Source: Desulfobacteraceae bacterium (GTDB lineage Bacteria; Desulfobacterota; DSM-4660; Desulfatiglandales; Desulfatiglandaceae). Taken from it: a DNA stretch of 64,000 nucleotides. The DNA is taken from NCBI GenBank assembly GCA_030613055.1, contig JAUWMR010000018.1:1-64000 (forward strand), in the 5' to 3' direction. Shown piece after piece: positions 16,717 through 26,619 of the stretch. The position numbers and the translations under genes were made by a program. Under the pieces are notes generated by a model. The model had not been told where the DNA came from. It saw only the letters and a program-made list of their open reading frames with translations, and ran no database searches. Position 1 is the first letter of the stretch, and every line of letters begins with the position of its first letter.

Positions 16717-19083
16717 ATGGCCGAAAAACCAGCCTGTCAGGAGTTGGAACTGCGGGTCGACGAGTTGGAAAAAGTAGCCGCAAGGCGCAAGGAAATCGAG
16801 GAGGCATTACGCAAAAGTGAAGAAAGACATGCTCAAATCATTGAAGGGAGTCCCATACCCACCTTTGTTATTGACAACAATCATATCATCACCCACTGCA
16901 ACAAGGCTTTTGAGAATCTGACAGATATTCCGGCAAAGGACGTCATTGGAACACAAAATCAATGGATGGCTTTCTATTCTTCTTCAAGGCCGGTCTTGGC
17001 CGACCTTATCGTGGACAACGCGTCCGAAAAAGAAATTGCCAGATCATACGGTGGCAACTGTCAGAAATCCCATATTGTGGAAGGAGGATACGAGGCCGAG
17101 CGGTTTTTTAAAGACCTGCGGGATGGCGGAAAATGGCTTTTTTTTACGGCAGCGCCCTTAAAAGACGCTAATGATAATATAACAGGGGCCATAGAAACCC
17201 TGCAGGATGTCACCGCTCGAAAAGAGGCAGGAGAAGCCCTGCGCAAGTCAGAAAAAAGATTAAGGATACTCCTCGATTTTGTCCCCTATCCTATTGTGGT
17301 ATTCACCTTGAACGGGCTCGTCTACTACCTTAACCCCTCATTCACCAAGACCTTTGGCTGGACGCTTGAAGAACTTGAAGGAAAAACCATCCCTTACTCA
17401 CCTCCGGGCCTTGAGCAAGAAACTAATAAGATGGTTGAAAAACTCCTCAAGGAAAAGATCATACTCCGTCACGAAACCAAACGATTGACAAAGGAAGGGC
17501 GGATTTTAGATGTGATTATGAGGGCCGGTATCTTTTCGGAATCCAAAGACGAGCCCGCAGGTGAACTTGTCCTTATAAGGGATATTACAAAAGAAAAAAG
17601 GACAGCCCGCAATAATGAGGCAATGCTCCGGATCAGTATGGCACTTCCGGAATATCCTGACCAGGAAGACCTTCTGGATTATATAAGCAACGAGATAAAA
17701 CTTCTCCTCGGCACTGAGGGTTCGCTTGTCATATTGCGGGATGAAGGGAAAGACGAGCTCTTTTTCCTGGGTGTGGCCTACGACGATACTGCCACACAAA
17801 AAAGGATAAAAGAAATCCGTATACCCGTGGGTAAGCTCGCGGCCGGCAAGGTGATCAAGACCGGAGAACCGATTATCATAAATGACACCTCTGAGGACCC
17901 TGAACTTGCCCGGGAAAGGGACGACGTGCTCGGCTACCATACAAAAAACCTCCTGCAGGTGCCCATAAGGAGCAGTGATCGAATTATCGGGGTATTATGT
18001 GCCATTAACAAAAAAGAGGGCGTCTTTGACCAGACAGACGTTGAGCTTTTAAACATGATAGCGGGAACAGTCGCGCTTTCCATTGAAAACGCCAGGTTCT
18101 CAGAGGATCTGAAAAAGGCATACAGGGAGGTATCCAGTCTAAACCGGGCAAAAGACAAGGTTATCGATCATCTGTCACATGAGCTAAAAACCCCTATCTC
18201 AGTACTGTCCGGTTCCTTTGAGCTATTAACTAAGAAACTGGAAACTCTTTCCGAAGAGACATGGAAACGTACCATGAAAAGGGCAAAAAGAAACCTGGGA
18301 CGCATAATGGATATCCAGGACGAGGCCGAGGACATCATGCGGGACAGGCAATACAAGACCCATGAACTCCTTTCCTCGATAATCGATCAATGTGTGGATG
18401 AACTCGAGGTCCTCCTTGTAAAGGAGGTGGGTGAAAGGCCGGTCATTGGGAATATCAAAAAACAGATTAATGAAATATTCGGCCCAAAAGAGGTCGTGCA
18501 TGAAAGGATAATCCTCCATGAATATGTGGGGGAAAGAATCGATGAACTAAAACCCTTGTTTTCCCACCGCCAGGTGGAAATCATAAGCGATCTTGAGCCC
18601 ACATCAGCGGTACTTATGCCACGTGATCCATTACAGAAGGTTGTTGATGGACTCATAAAAAACGCCATAGAAAACACGCCCGATCAGGGCAAGATAGAGA
18701 TTATTGTGCGAAAAGAGGACAAAGGTACAGAACTGGTAGTGCATGATTATGGCGTGGGGATCGCGTTAGAAGATCAAGGGCGCATATTTGAAGGTTTTTT
18801 TGCTACCCAGGATACCATGGACTATTCATCCAAAAAGCCTTTTGATTTCAATGCCGGGGGAAAGGGGGCGGATCTCCTGCGAATGAAGATCTTCTCCGAG
18901 CGGTATAACTTCAGAATAGACATGCAGTCCTCAAGGTGCCAGCATATCCCGAAACGCAGTGATATCTGCCCCGGCAGGATCAGTGAATGCAGGCTTTTTA
19001 CTGAAAAAACCGATTGCTACCGTTCAGGCGGGACAATCTTTTACCTCTATTTCCCCCCGGCCCCGGAAAAGGAGCAGTCTTGA
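16717..19083 (+). CDS. Sensor kinase PAS-PAS-GAF-HisKA-HATPase with Cys-rich ATPase insert
   Basis: A soluble 788-residue kinase without a receiver. After a short coiled coil (10-40) come PAS (40-170), PAS (180-295), GAF (about 300-460), His box IDHLSHELKTP with His488, and an HATPase (about 590-785). Close to its C-terminus the ATPase carries four Cys: RCQHIPKRSDICPGRISECR, then TDCYRSGG, just before the last strand. I take this as a possible metal or redox site. The glycine box reads GGKGADLLRMK. I start at ATG 16717, preceded by GGAGG at good distance, rather than at 16633 with its unrelated N-terminus. No partner regulator is adjacent. Confidence 0.85.
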   Translation: MAEKPACQELELRVDELEKVAARRKEIEEALRKSEERHAQIIEGSPIPTFVIDNNHIITHCNKAFENLTDIPAKDVIGTQNQWMAFYSSSRPVLADLIVDNASEKEIARSYGGNCQKSHIVEGGYEAERFFKDLRDGGKWLFFTAAPLKDANDNITGAIETLQDVTARKEAGEALRKSEKRLRILLDFVPYPIVVFTLNGLVYYLNPSFTKTFGWTLEELEGKTIPYSPPGLEQETNKMVEKLLKEKIILRHETKRLTKEGRILDVIMRAGIFSESKDEPAGELVLIRDITKEKRTARNNEAMLRISMALPEYPDQEDLLDYISNEIKLLLGTEGSLVILRDEGKDELFFLGVAYDDTATQKRIKEIRIPVGKLAAGKVIKTGEPIIINDTSEDPELARERDDVLGYHTKNLLQVPIRSSDRIIGVLCAINKKEGVFDQTDVELLNMIAGTVALSIENARFSEDLKKAYREVSSLNRAKDKVIDHLSHELKTPISVLSGSFELLTKKLETLSEETWKRTMKRAKRNLGRIMDIQDEAEDIMRDRQYKTHELLSSIIDQCVDELEVLLVKEVGERPVIGNIKKQINEIFGPKEVVHERIILHEYVGERIDELKPLFSHRQVEIISDLEPTSAVLMPRDPLQKVVDGLIKNAIENTPDQGKIEIIVRKEDKGTELVVHDYGVGIALEDQGRIFEGFFATQDTMDYSSKKPFDFNAGGKGADLLRMKIFSERYNFRIDMQSSRCQHIPKRSDICPGRISECRLFTEKTDCYRSGGTIFYLYFPPAPEKEQS

Positions 19084-19152
19084 TTATAGCCGCAAAAAGG
19101 CCCGCCAGAAGGACGGCGGGCGAGCGCAAAACACCCAAAAGGTAGGATTCAC

Positions 19153-19238
19153 GTTTCTATTCAGGTATCTCTTTTTTCAGACAGGATAACCTCGCGGAAA
19201 GCGGGGTTATCCTGTCTAATAAATACCTGTGTAGTTAC
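19153..19238. repeat. Family-2 inverted-repeat element (short)
   Basis: An 86-bp near-palindrome: GTTTCTATTCAGGTATCTCT, then AGACAGGATAACC, a short loop, and GGGGTTATCCTGTCTAATAA with ACCTGTGTAGTTAC. The same ends border a 380-bp element at 52613-52992. It lies between the kinase and the Tat-signal protein and may act as a two-way terminator. Confidence 0.75.
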
Positions 19239-19288
19239 AACCGGTGAACTATTACGATATTCTCATAAATTAAAATAAGGAGGAGAAA

Positions 19289-20155
19289 ATGAAGATTTCA
19301 AGAAGACAATTTTTTAAGGGCCTTGGAGGTCTGGCGGTAGTTTCCGGTCTTTCCCGTTTCAAAACAATAGACTCCGCAATTGCCAGTGAACCAAAACCGA
19401 TTGGTAAGGGCAAAGTAGGAATCACGTGGCTGGGCCACGGCAGTTTTCTATTTACATCGGTTAGAGGGAGAAACATATTGCTTGATCCCTGGATCAAGAC
19501 CAACCCGAAGATCCCCGGAAAATATAAAAAACCAGGGAGTTTTGGAAGTGTTGACCTGATTCTATGGACCCATGGACATGTGGACCACTTCATGCTGCCG
19601 GATGCCAAAGACCTAATAGCGGAATACAAACCAAAGGTTGTGGCCCCATGGGAGCTCAGTTTCTTTATCAAGTCTCAAATCCCGGAGGCAAACTGCCAGA
19701 CCTTCACCCTGGCTAATAAAGGTGCAACAGCAGATTTTGATGGTATCAAGATCACCATGACAGAGGCCTTTCACTCTGCAGGGGCACAGTTAACCGGATT
19801 TGAGGGGGTCAACAGGTTTGTTGGTGAGGCTGCCGGTTATATCATAGAATTTGAAAACGGGCTCAAGGTATACCATTCCGGTGACACCTCTATAATGGGC
19901 GATATGAAATACGTTATCGGAGAGTATTACAAGCCTGATATAGCGATCCTCCCTATTGGCAATGTCTTTACCATGGGTCCAAAGGAAGCTGCATTTGCGT
20001 GCAAGTTGATAGGCCCAAAATATGCCATTCCTGAACATTTCGGGACATTTCCTGTCCTGGTCCAATCTGCTGATGAATTTGTTAAACAGGCAAGGCATTA
20101 CGCACCCAAAACAAAGACCATGGTTATTAGCCCTGGAGAGGAAATAAGAATTTAG
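19289..20155 (+). CDS. Metallo-beta-lactamase-fold hydrolase (UPF0173-like) with Tat signal
   Basis: A 288-residue protein with the beta-lactamase metal motif THGHVDH (about residues 94-100), later His in FHSAG and HSGDTS, and a final PEHFGTFP, as in the UPF0173 hydrolases. Unlike ordinary cytoplasmic members, it begins with a twin-arginine signal, SRRQFFKGLGGLAVVSG, suggesting folded export through Tat; a tatA gene lies at 53042. ATG 19289 has a strong AAGGAGG site. It is 25 bp upstream of a membrane-bound hybrid kinase, so the two are probably co-transcribed. The substrate is unknown. Confidence 0.85.
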   Translation: MKISRRQFFKGLGGLAVVSGLSRFKTIDSAIASEPKPIGKGKVGITWLGHGSFLFTSVRGRNILLDPWIKTNPKIPGKYKKPGSFGSVDLILWTHGHVDHFMLPDAKDLIAEYKPKVVAPWELSFFIKSQIPEANCQTFTLANKGATADFDGIKITMTEAFHSAGAQLTGFEGVNRFVGEAAGYIIEFENGLKVYHSGDTSIMGDMKYVIGEYYKPDIAILPIGNVFTMGPKEAAFACKLIGPKYAIPEHFGTFPVLVQSADEFVKQARHYAPKTKTMVISPGEEIRI

Positions 20156-20180
20156 TAACAGTAGAAGTGGAGTATTGTTC

Positions 20181-22889
20181 ATGAAAAGCCTTCCTTTTAT
20201 CTCGAAAATTGGACTTTTTTACAAGATTGCCTTTCTGGTTTTGCTCACGCTCATCGTCGCTATCGGGGTAGCCACAACGGTGTCCATTAGAGAACAGACT
20301 GAAACCATCAGGGTAGAACTGATTAAAAAAAACAAGACCGTTTCAAAGCACCTGGCTTCCAGTGTAAAAAATGCATTCTGGTCTCTGAACTGGCTTTTTG
20401 TAGAAAAACAGATGAAAGAGATAACAAAGTCAGAGGATGTAACATTCCTTAAGCTCGTCAAACCAAACGGAGAGGTTTATCTGGCTTCTGGTAATAAAGA
20501 ATTCGAGGAAGGTTTATTGACCCCTGAGTTAATGAATCTGGAAAAACAGGTTTTGAAAGATGGGCTAACTTCCAGGTCCGGTGGATTGATAAAACTGATC
20601 ATTACCCCTGTTAAGATAGGAAATGATAAATGGTCATTAATAATGGGGCTCTCCCTGAAACAGATAGAAAAGGCAAAGAGGACTATTATTAAAGAGAATA
20701 TCGTTTTTGGAAGCACCATCTTTTTATTAGGGGTATTGGTCTCTTTCTTTTTTGCCAGGGGAATGACCCGGCCTATCAGGCAGCTTGTGGAAGGGACAAA
20801 GGAGATCGGAAAAGGGAATCTTGATTACAGGATAGAGGTAAAGGGACTTGATGAGTTATGGGATTTAGCCAACTCCTTTAACGATATGGCTGAAAATCTA
20901 AAAACAACTACTACCTCTCGCGACCAACTGGCCATGGAGATCAATGAGCGTAAGCAGGCTGAAGAGTCGCTTCGGGAGAGTGAAAAAAAGTACCGAACCC
21001 TGGTAGAGGCTAGTTTTGACGGCATTTTTGTTCAAAAAGGGCCTAAGATCATATTTGCCAATCATCGTTTACACAACATGCTTGGTTATGAGGAAGGCCA
21101 GCTGTTGGGCCTGGACCACTGGCTTGTATACCACCCTGACTACCAAAAGCTTACAATGGAACGTGCAAAGGCCCGGATGAGAGGTGAGAAGGTTACCTCC
21201 CAGTACGAGGTCAAATTGCAGCGCAAGGATAAATCATGGTTTTATGGGGAGATCAGTACTCGCGTTATAACTTTCCCCGAAGAATCCGGGATACAGGTAT
21301 GGGTTAAAGACATCACCGAACGGAAAAAGGCTGACGAAGCTTTGCGGGAAAGTGAGGAGAAATTCCGTGCGCTTACCGAAAACATCTCAGATATCACGCT
21401 GATTACTGATAAGGACGGCACAATTAAATACATGAGTCCGTCTGTTGAGCGAACCCTCCTCTATTCTCCTGAAGAGGTAATCGGAAAAAACTTCTCATAC
21501 TTTGTCTATCCTGGCGATTACCCTGACTTTATTGAGTTATTAGAAGAAGTGCTTCATAATCCTGGCAAGACAATTGCTACACCCGACATACGTATTCGGG
21601 ATAAAAATAGTAAGTGGCTGTACCTTGAATCACTATTTACCGCCATGATTGATATACCAGGAGTAAACGGCATCGTGATGAATTGCAGGGACATCACTGA
21701 TCGCATAATGGCTGCGGAAGAAAAGAAGACCCTTGAAGCCCAGCTCCGGCAGGCCCAGAAGATGGAGGCCGTTGGCACCCTTGCAGGAGGGGTGGCCCAT
21801 GATCTAAATAATATCCTATCAGGACTTGTAAGCTATCCTGAGTTGTTATTAATGGATATTCCCGATGATAGCCCTCTAAGAAATCCCATTTTGACTATTC
21901 AACAGTCCGGTCAAAAAGCCGCTGCTATTGTGCAGGATCTGTTGACCCTGGCAAGAAGAGGCGTTGCTGTTACGGAAGTGGTGAAACTAAATGATATTAT
22001 CTCTGAATACCTGAAAAGCCCGGAATATGAAAAAATGAAGTCCTTCTATCCCGGTGTGGAAGTACAAACTAATTTTGAATCAGATCTGCTGAATATTATT
22101 GGTTCTCCTGTTCATCTCTCCAAAACTGTTATGAATCTGGTTTCCAACGCAGCAGAGGCCACGCCCGATGGAGGGAAGGTTTCCATATCAACGGTAAACC
22201 AATATATTGACAGGCCCATAAGAGGGTATGACCATATTGAGGAAGGTGATTATGTTACCCTTACCGTATCAGATACTGGGATAGGTATTTCATCAGAGGA
22301 CATAGATAAAATATTTGAGCCTTTTTATACAAAAAAGGTCATGGGAAGAAGCGGAACAGGATTAGGCATGGCCGTGGTATGGGGAACAGTAAAAGATCAT
22401 AAAGGATATATTGATGTTCAAAGCAGCGTAGGAAAAGGTGCCACATTCATGCTTTATTTTCCTGTAACAAGAAAGGAAATAACCAAAGATGAATCCCTGA
22501 TATCCATTGAAGATTATATGGGCAGAGGTGAGTCAATTCTTGTTGTTGATGATGTAAAAGAACAGAGGGACATTGCATCTGGAATGCTAAGGAAATTGGG
22601 TTATTCTGTCACGTCGGTATCAAGCGGAGAAGAGGCTGTTGAATATATGAGAGACAATTCAGCAGATTTATTGGTTTTGGATATGATAATGGATCCAGGA
22701 ATTGACGGGTTAGAGACGTATAAAAAGATACTTGAATTACATCCTGAGCAAAAAGCAATAATCGCAAGCGGTTTTTCAGAAACAGACCGTGTCAAAGAGG
22801 CTCAACGACTGGGTGCAGGAGCTTATATAAAAAAGCCATATCTGTTAAAAAAAATCGGGTTGGCGGTTAAAACTGAATTAGACAAGTAA
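20181..22889 (+). CDS. Membrane hybrid sensor kinase HAMP-PAS-PAS-HisKA-HATPase-REC
   Basis: A 902-residue inner-membrane kinase. It has membrane segments at about 13-36 and 174-194 enclosing a periplasmic sensor of about 135 residues, HAMP (195-245), PAS (268-382), PAS (392-512), His box AGGVAHDLNN with His540, HATPase (about 640-765, GTGLGMAVVW), and a C-terminal receiver (about 785-902, Asp in LVLDMIMDPG). ATG 20181 is chosen over the in-frame TTG 20175 because GGAG lies eight bases from the former. Its nearness to the Tat-exported hydrolase suggests that they respond to the same envelope cue; this is inference. Confidence 0.9.
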   Translation: MKSLPFISKIGLFYKIAFLVLLTLIVAIGVATTVSIREQTETIRVELIKKNKTVSKHLASSVKNAFWSLNWLFVEKQMKEITKSEDVTFLKLVKPNGEVYLASGNKEFEEGLLTPELMNLEKQVLKDGLTSRSGGLIKLIITPVKIGNDKWSLIMGLSLKQIEKAKRTIIKENIVFGSTIFLLGVLVSFFFARGMTRPIRQLVEGTKEIGKGNLDYRIEVKGLDELWDLANSFNDMAENLKTTTTSRDQLAMEINERKQAEESLRESEKKYRTLVEASFDGIFVQKGPKIIFANHRLHNMLGYEEGQLLGLDHWLVYHPDYQKLTMERAKARMRGEKVTSQYEVKLQRKDKSWFYGEISTRVITFPEESGIQVWVKDITERKKADEALRESEEKFRALTENISDITLITDKDGTIKYMSPSVERTLLYSPEEVIGKNFSYFVYPGDYPDFIELLEEVLHNPGKTIATPDIRIRDKNSKWLYLESLFTAMIDIPGVNGIVMNCRDITDRIMAAEEKKTLEAQLRQAQKMEAVGTLAGGVAHDLNNILSGLVSYPELLLMDIPDDSPLRNPILTIQQSGQKAAAIVQDLLTLARRGVAVTEVVKLNDIISEYLKSPEYEKMKSFYPGVEVQTNFESDLLNIIGSPVHLSKTVMNLVSNAAEATPDGGKVSISTVNQYIDRPIRGYDHIEEGDYVTLTVSDTGIGISSEDIDKIFEPFYTKKVMGRSGTGLGMAVVWGTVKDHKGYIDVQSSVGKGATFMLYFPVTRKEITKDESLISIEDYMGRGESILVVDDVKEQRDIASGMLRKLGYSVTSVSSGEEAVEYMRDNSADLLVLDMIMDPGIDGLETYKKILELHPEQKAIIASGFSETDRVKEAQRLGAGAYIKKPYLLKKIGLAVKTELDK

Positions 22890-22906
22890 CAGGTCCGGAT
22901 ATATTT

Positions 22907-23016
22907 ATGACCCTTTAATGCATCGCTGTTTATGGTATCTCCCGGATGGCCTGACCAACTATCTGCCTCTCCGTTCCCGATGGTAAGCCAGCCCCCCTTT
23001 TTATAAATCCCGGCAG
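22907..23016. repeat. 110-bp intergenic element, copy 1 (second copy 34372-34482)
   Basis: Starts ATGACCCTTTAATG, includes GGCCTGACCAACTATCTGCC and GTAAGCCAGCC, and ends ATAAATCCCGGCAG. The copy at 34372-34482 has the same length and order, with roughly four in five bases the same by eye. Differences are scattered over the element. On the minus strand both copies can be read as a short peptide tail ERQ(I/M)VGQAIREI, so a decayed gene end is possible; a structured RNA is the alternative. Confidence 0.65.
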
Positions 23017-23058
23017 TTACAGCATTGTCTGAAACAAGACAATAGTCATCATCCAGGG

Positions 23059-23165
23059 TTGATGATTTCGTAAAAAGTCAAAATAACGTCACTCCCGCCC
23101 CGCATCAAGTGCGGGATAAACTACGGCGGGAATCCATGAGATATACCCCTAAATATTGAGATGAT
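23059..23165. repeat. Family-1 element, one-ended copy E
   Basis: Has a good left terminus, TTGATGATTTCGTAAAAAGTC, and the CCCGCACTTGATGCGGG-type hairpin, but ends at ACCCCTAAATATTGAGATGAT instead of the right terminus. The inner part matches 8394-8470 in inverted orientation. It lies upstream of the LuxR-type regulator. Confidence 0.75.
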
Positions 23166-23212
23166 ACGTTTGAGGCGAATATTCTCAAAGACCGTATACC
23201 AGGAGGCTGAGA

Positions 23213-24163
23213 ATGCAAAGGCTAATGCTCGTTGATGATGAGGCCATCATAACAACGCAATTAAATGAACGCCTGACATCCATGGGATATGATGTTGTGG
23301 GAACCGCATCTTCAGGGGAAGACGCCGTAGAAATGGCCAGGCGCCTGAAACCCGATATAATCCTGATGGATATAGTTATGCCGGGAAAACTTGACGGCAT
23401 TGATGCCTCGGAAATAATAAAAAAGGAGCTGGATATTCCGGTCATATTCCTGACCGGCCATAATGGCAAATTCTTAATGAGAGCAAAGAAGGTAGAACCT
23501 CTTGGATACATTACTAAACCATATCGAGAAAGGCAATTAAGGGCAGCCATCGAAATTGCAATCTGCAAAAAGGAGATGGAGATTGGCCTGCGAAAATCAC
23601 ACGATATGTTGGAAGAAAGGATTGAAAAGTGCTTCACTGAATTGATGCAAACCAACGAAAGATTAAGGCACGAAATAGAAGGCCACATGCAGGCAGTGCA
23701 GGAACTAAGAGAAAGAGAGGCGGAGTTGAAGATTAAGACTAATAATCTTGAGAAAATTAATACCGCCTTAAATGTCTTGCTGAAAAAAAGGGAGGATGAC
23801 AGGACAGAGCTTGAAGAAAAAGTGTTGTTCAACGTAAAGGAACTGGTCTGTCCTTCTTTGGAAAATTTAAAAAGGAGCCGGTTGAATACCGAACAGATGG
23901 CTTATGTAAGGACACTTGAATCCAATCTGAACGACATCATTTCAAAATTTCCATCCAGGTTGTCCTCAAGATATTTAGACCTCACGCCCGCAGAGATTCA
24001 GGTGGCAAATCTTGTAAAGGAGGGCAAAGCCACAAAAGAGATAGCGGCTTTGTTAAATCTATCCAGTACAACAATCGAATCTCACAGAAAGAGTATTAGA
24101 AAGAAACTCGGAATAAACAACAAAAAAGCAAATCTCAGAATCCACCTGTTATCAATCCAATAA
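23213..24163 (+). CDS. Response regulator, REC - coiled coil - LuxR HTH
   Basis: A 316-residue regulator: receiver (1-125, Asp53 in LMDIVMPG), a long helical linker (about 130-245) predicted to be coiled coil (for example DMLEERIEKC, EIEGHMQAVQELREREAEL), and a LuxR-type HTH (about 255-312). In the HTH, LTPAEIQVANLVKEGKATKE and SSTTIESHRKSIRKKLG are typical. The long dimerising linker is unlike the short one of NarL proteins. It probably activates or represses genes after phosphorylation by one of the neighbouring kinases. ATG 23213 follows an AGGAGG site. Confidence 0.9.
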   Translation: MQRLMLVDDEAIITTQLNERLTSMGYDVVGTASSGEDAVEMARRLKPDIILMDIVMPGKLDGIDASEIIKKELDIPVIFLTGHNGKFLMRAKKVEPLGYITKPYRERQLRAAIEIAICKKEMEIGLRKSHDMLEERIEKCFTELMQTNERLRHEIEGHMQAVQELREREAELKIKTNNLEKINTALNVLLKKREDDRTELEEKVLFNVKELVCPSLENLKRSRLNTEQMAYVRTLESNLNDIISKFPSRLSSRYLDLTPAEIQVANLVKEGKATKEIAALLNLSSTTIESHRKSIRKKLGINNKKANLRIHLLSIQ

Positions 24164-24184
24164 TGGGGTAATTCACTCCCCATT
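24162..24184 (+). terminator. Possible terminator hairpin after the LuxR regulator
   Basis: AATGGGG pairs with CCCCATT around a nine-base loop, overlapping the stop codon of the preceding gene. The following T content is weak, so efficiency is uncertain. Confidence 0.4.
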
Positions 24185-24243
24185 CTATCCCTAATAATTC
24201 CTGTTTATATTCTTTGGCATTTGGCATATTAATATAATTTTTC

Positions 24244-24333
24244 GTAACTACTCAGGTTATTTAGGCTGAAGCCTGCCCGCCGGACGGCAGGCTTCAGTCT
24301 AAACACCTTCAGCCTGACTACGTGAGTAGTCAC
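24244..24333. repeat. Family-2-like inverted-repeat element
   Basis: A 90-bp element between GTAACTACTCAGG and the matching inverted end ACGTGAGTAGTCAC. The interior is a GAAGCCTGCCCGCCGGACGG palindrome. The ends resemble those of the family-2 elements at 19153 and 52613. Confidence 0.6.
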
Positions 24334-24418
24334 ATTATTTCCATAAAATCGAATATATCTTAGCGCCTTTGCGCCTTTGCGAGGGAATGCCTTTTTGTTG
24401 CAGGGTTGCCCGGGTCAA

Positions 24419-24567
24419 TATTAAGGTCAATGTCATTTACTTAAAGCGTAGTGCAGGGCTTCAGCCCTGCCGTATTGCACGGGTTTGAGGCAGGGCTGAA
24501 GCCCTGCGCTACACTGGAAGAACCCTGCGCCGGTTCGGGCCCCTAAGTTAATGACATTGATATTAAG
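24419..24567. repeat. Inverted-repeat element with a GCAGGGCTTCAGCCCTGC core
   Basis: Outer ends TATTAAGGTCAATGTCATT and AATGACATTGATATTAAG are inverted copies. Inside, AGTGCAGGGCTTCAGCCCTG at 24450 faces CAGGGCTGAAGCCCTGCGCT at 24491. It ends ten bases before the ATG of the next kinase and so forms most of that gene's leader. Confidence 0.7.
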
Positions 24568-24577
24568 GTAGAACAAA

Positions 24578-26515
24578 ATGGAAAAGCAAAAAAGGATAAA
24601 ATTCAGGATTGGCATAAAACTGCTCATCTGGTTCTTAGCGCTATCTCTAATACCTATAGTTGTTGGTGGTAGCATTTGCTTTATTAGCACTAAAAGACAA
24701 CTAAAAAATAATACAAAGGCGCACCTGAGTGACCTTGTCAGGGATTGCGGGAGAAAAATATCCTACTATGTAAGTTCACGTTATCAAGACATCAAACTGC
24801 TTTCCCAGGCTGATGTTTTTAAGGTCGATGATACAAATGCAAAGCAAAGATATATTGAAGCGGCTATTGAGGCTTATCCCTTTTATGATGCGATTTCAGT
24901 AATCGACCCGAATGGAACAATTATAGCATGTACACGAAAGGACCTTGTTGGCACGACGAGGGCCGATAAAAAATGGTTTCAGAGAACAATTCAATGCAAA
25001 AAGGGCGATGTTATTCCATTGGATGCCTATCGTGCAGAAACAGCAGGAAGGAAGATGGTAATTGGATTTAATACTCCAGTAACAGATAAAACCAATAAAA
25101 ATATTATTGGTGTTTTAAGTACCCGTATGAGCATGGACCATATTATTGAGAGAGTGCAGGTATTAGATAAGAGAACCGGGGGCGATGAGCACGCATATCT
25201 CATAAACAGGAGAGGCGAGATACTGGCAGGGCCCGATGAAAAGGAATTTCTTAATGTTCACCGGCTGTATGAATTCCCGGTAGTCAGGGATCTGCTTGCC
25301 GGCAAGACAGGGATTTCAGAATATAAAAACGACAGGGGAGAAGACGTTATCAGTGCCCGCTATGCATTGAAGGGAGATGACCCTTTTAACGGATGGGGAT
25401 GGAGATGGGGAATTATCATGACTCAGCCCGTTTCAGTAGCGTTTAAAGCGGCCTATGTAATACGTAATACAGTTGTTACCTTAGCGCTAATTGTCGGTTT
25501 TCTAATAACCATATCTGCCGTATTTATTTCCAGGACATTTTCAAGGCCGATTAAAGAAGTATCAAAAGCAGCATTGCGAATTTCTCATGGAGATTTGAAA
25601 TCAATACAAATCAAATATGGCCCAAGGGATGAAATAGGCGATCTTGTTGATGCATTTAACAAAATGACGGCAGACTTAAATGCGACCACTGTTTCTCGTG
25701 ATTCATTGGCAAAAGAAGTTGTCAAACGCAAGAGTGCTGAAGAGGAATTAAAAAGACACCGAGACCACCTTGAAGAATTAGTGAGAGAACGTACCACCGA
25801 ATTAGACAAAGCCAATGAGCAATTAAGGCAGGAGATAGAAGAACGCAAGCAAGCCGAGGACAAGATTAAGACATCGCTTAAAGAAAAAGTGGTGCTTTTA
25901 GGTGAAATTCACCATCGGGTCAAAAACAACCTCCAGGTCATTTCAAGCTTACTTGATATGAGCAGCATGCGAACCCATGATCAGCAGGCAATCGATCTGT
26001 TTGAAGATGCCCGCAATAAAATCGACTCCATGGCCCTTATCCATTCACAACTCTACAGAAGCGAGAGCTTTGATAAAATTGAAATGGCAAGCTATATCAG
26101 GGAACTAATCATCTACCTGTCAGAGATATATGCAGAAAAGAAAAAGATTACCCCTGTTCTTAGATTATCATGTATCTACCTTTCCATAACCAAGGCTATC
26201 CCCTGCGCCATTGTCTTAAACGAACTGATTTCTAATGCCTTCAAACATGCCTTCAGGGACAGTGAAGAAGGGACCCTAAAAATTTCCATGCGGAGTTCGG
26301 CCGGGGACACGATTATTATAAGAGTCAAAGATGACGGTATGGGTATCAAGGACGGAGTTGACATCTATAAGACTGACAGCCTCGGTCTAAAACTTGTCAG
26401 GAATCTGGTTCAGGAACAACTGAAGGGGGAGATACGGGTCGAGAGGGACAGGGGTACGGAATTTATCATGGAATTTGGAATCACAGAACAAATGGAACTG
26501 CTAAAAAAATTATAA
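24578..26515 (+). CDS. Membrane sensor kinase dCache-HAMP-HisKA_2-HATPase
   Basis: A 645-residue kinase with membrane segments at about 13-37 and 295-318, a periplasmic double-Cache-like sensor (about 40-285) and a HAMP domain (318-370). A coiled coil (375-435) and the HisKA_2 box [19 protein letters not shown] (His445/446) follow, then an HATPase (about 530-635, DDGMGI and LGLKLV). HisKA_2 kinases are usually separate from receiver proteins. The last residues EQMELLKKL are read from sequence that, in another frame, is the start of a receiver-domain remnant (see 26485-26619). The C-terminus therefore results from a deletion junction. Confidence 0.88.
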   Translation: MEKQKRIKFRIGIKLLIWFLALSLIPIVVGGSICFISTKRQLKNNTKAHLSDLVRDCGRKISYYVSSRYQDIKLLSQADVFKVDDTNAKQRYIEAAIEAYPFYDAISVIDPNGTIIACTRKDLVGTTRADKKWFQRTIQCKKGDVIPLDAYRAETAGRKMVIGFNTPVTDKTNKNIIGVLSTRMSMDHIIERVQVLDKRTGGDEHAYLINRRGEILAGPDEKEFLNVHRLYEFPVVRDLLAGKTGISEYKNDRGEDVISARYALKGDDPFNGWGWRWGIIMTQPVSVAFKAAYVIRNTVVTLALIVGFLITISAVFISRTFSRPIKEVSKAALRISHGDLKSIQIKYGPRDEIGDLVDAFNKMTADLNATTVSRDSLAKEVVKRKSAEEELKRHRDHLEELVRERTTELDKANEQLRQEIEERKQAEDKIKTSLKEKVVLLGEIHHRVKNNLQVISSLLDMSSMRTHDQQAIDLFEDARNKIDSMALIHSQLYRSESFDKIEMASYIRELIIYLSEIYAEKKKITPVLRLSCIYLSITKAIPCAIVLNELISNAFKHAFRDSEEGTLKISMRSSAGDTIIIRVKDDGMGIKDGVDIYKTDSLGLKLVRNLVQEQLKGEIRVERDRGTEFIMEFGITEQMELLKKL

Positions 26516-26619
26516 ATGCAGGCGCCCAAGGCTTTATACAAAAACCATATCGACTCGCGTCATTTTCGGCAAAACTGAGGGATATATTGGAGGCCGAGGA
26601 GAATGGAAACAAAATTTGA
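26485..26619 (+). pseudogene. Receiver-domain C-terminal remnant
   Basis: The frame out of phase with both neighbours reads [20 protein letters not shown] followed by RLASFSAKLRDILEAEE. This is the classical end of a response-regulator domain with the conserved KP pair. It stops at TGA 26617, just inside the next gene. No start and no upstream half exist, so it is debris of a former receiver or hybrid kinase. It overlaps the kinase stop by about 30 bp and donates the ribosome binding site of the next gene. Confidence 0.75.
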
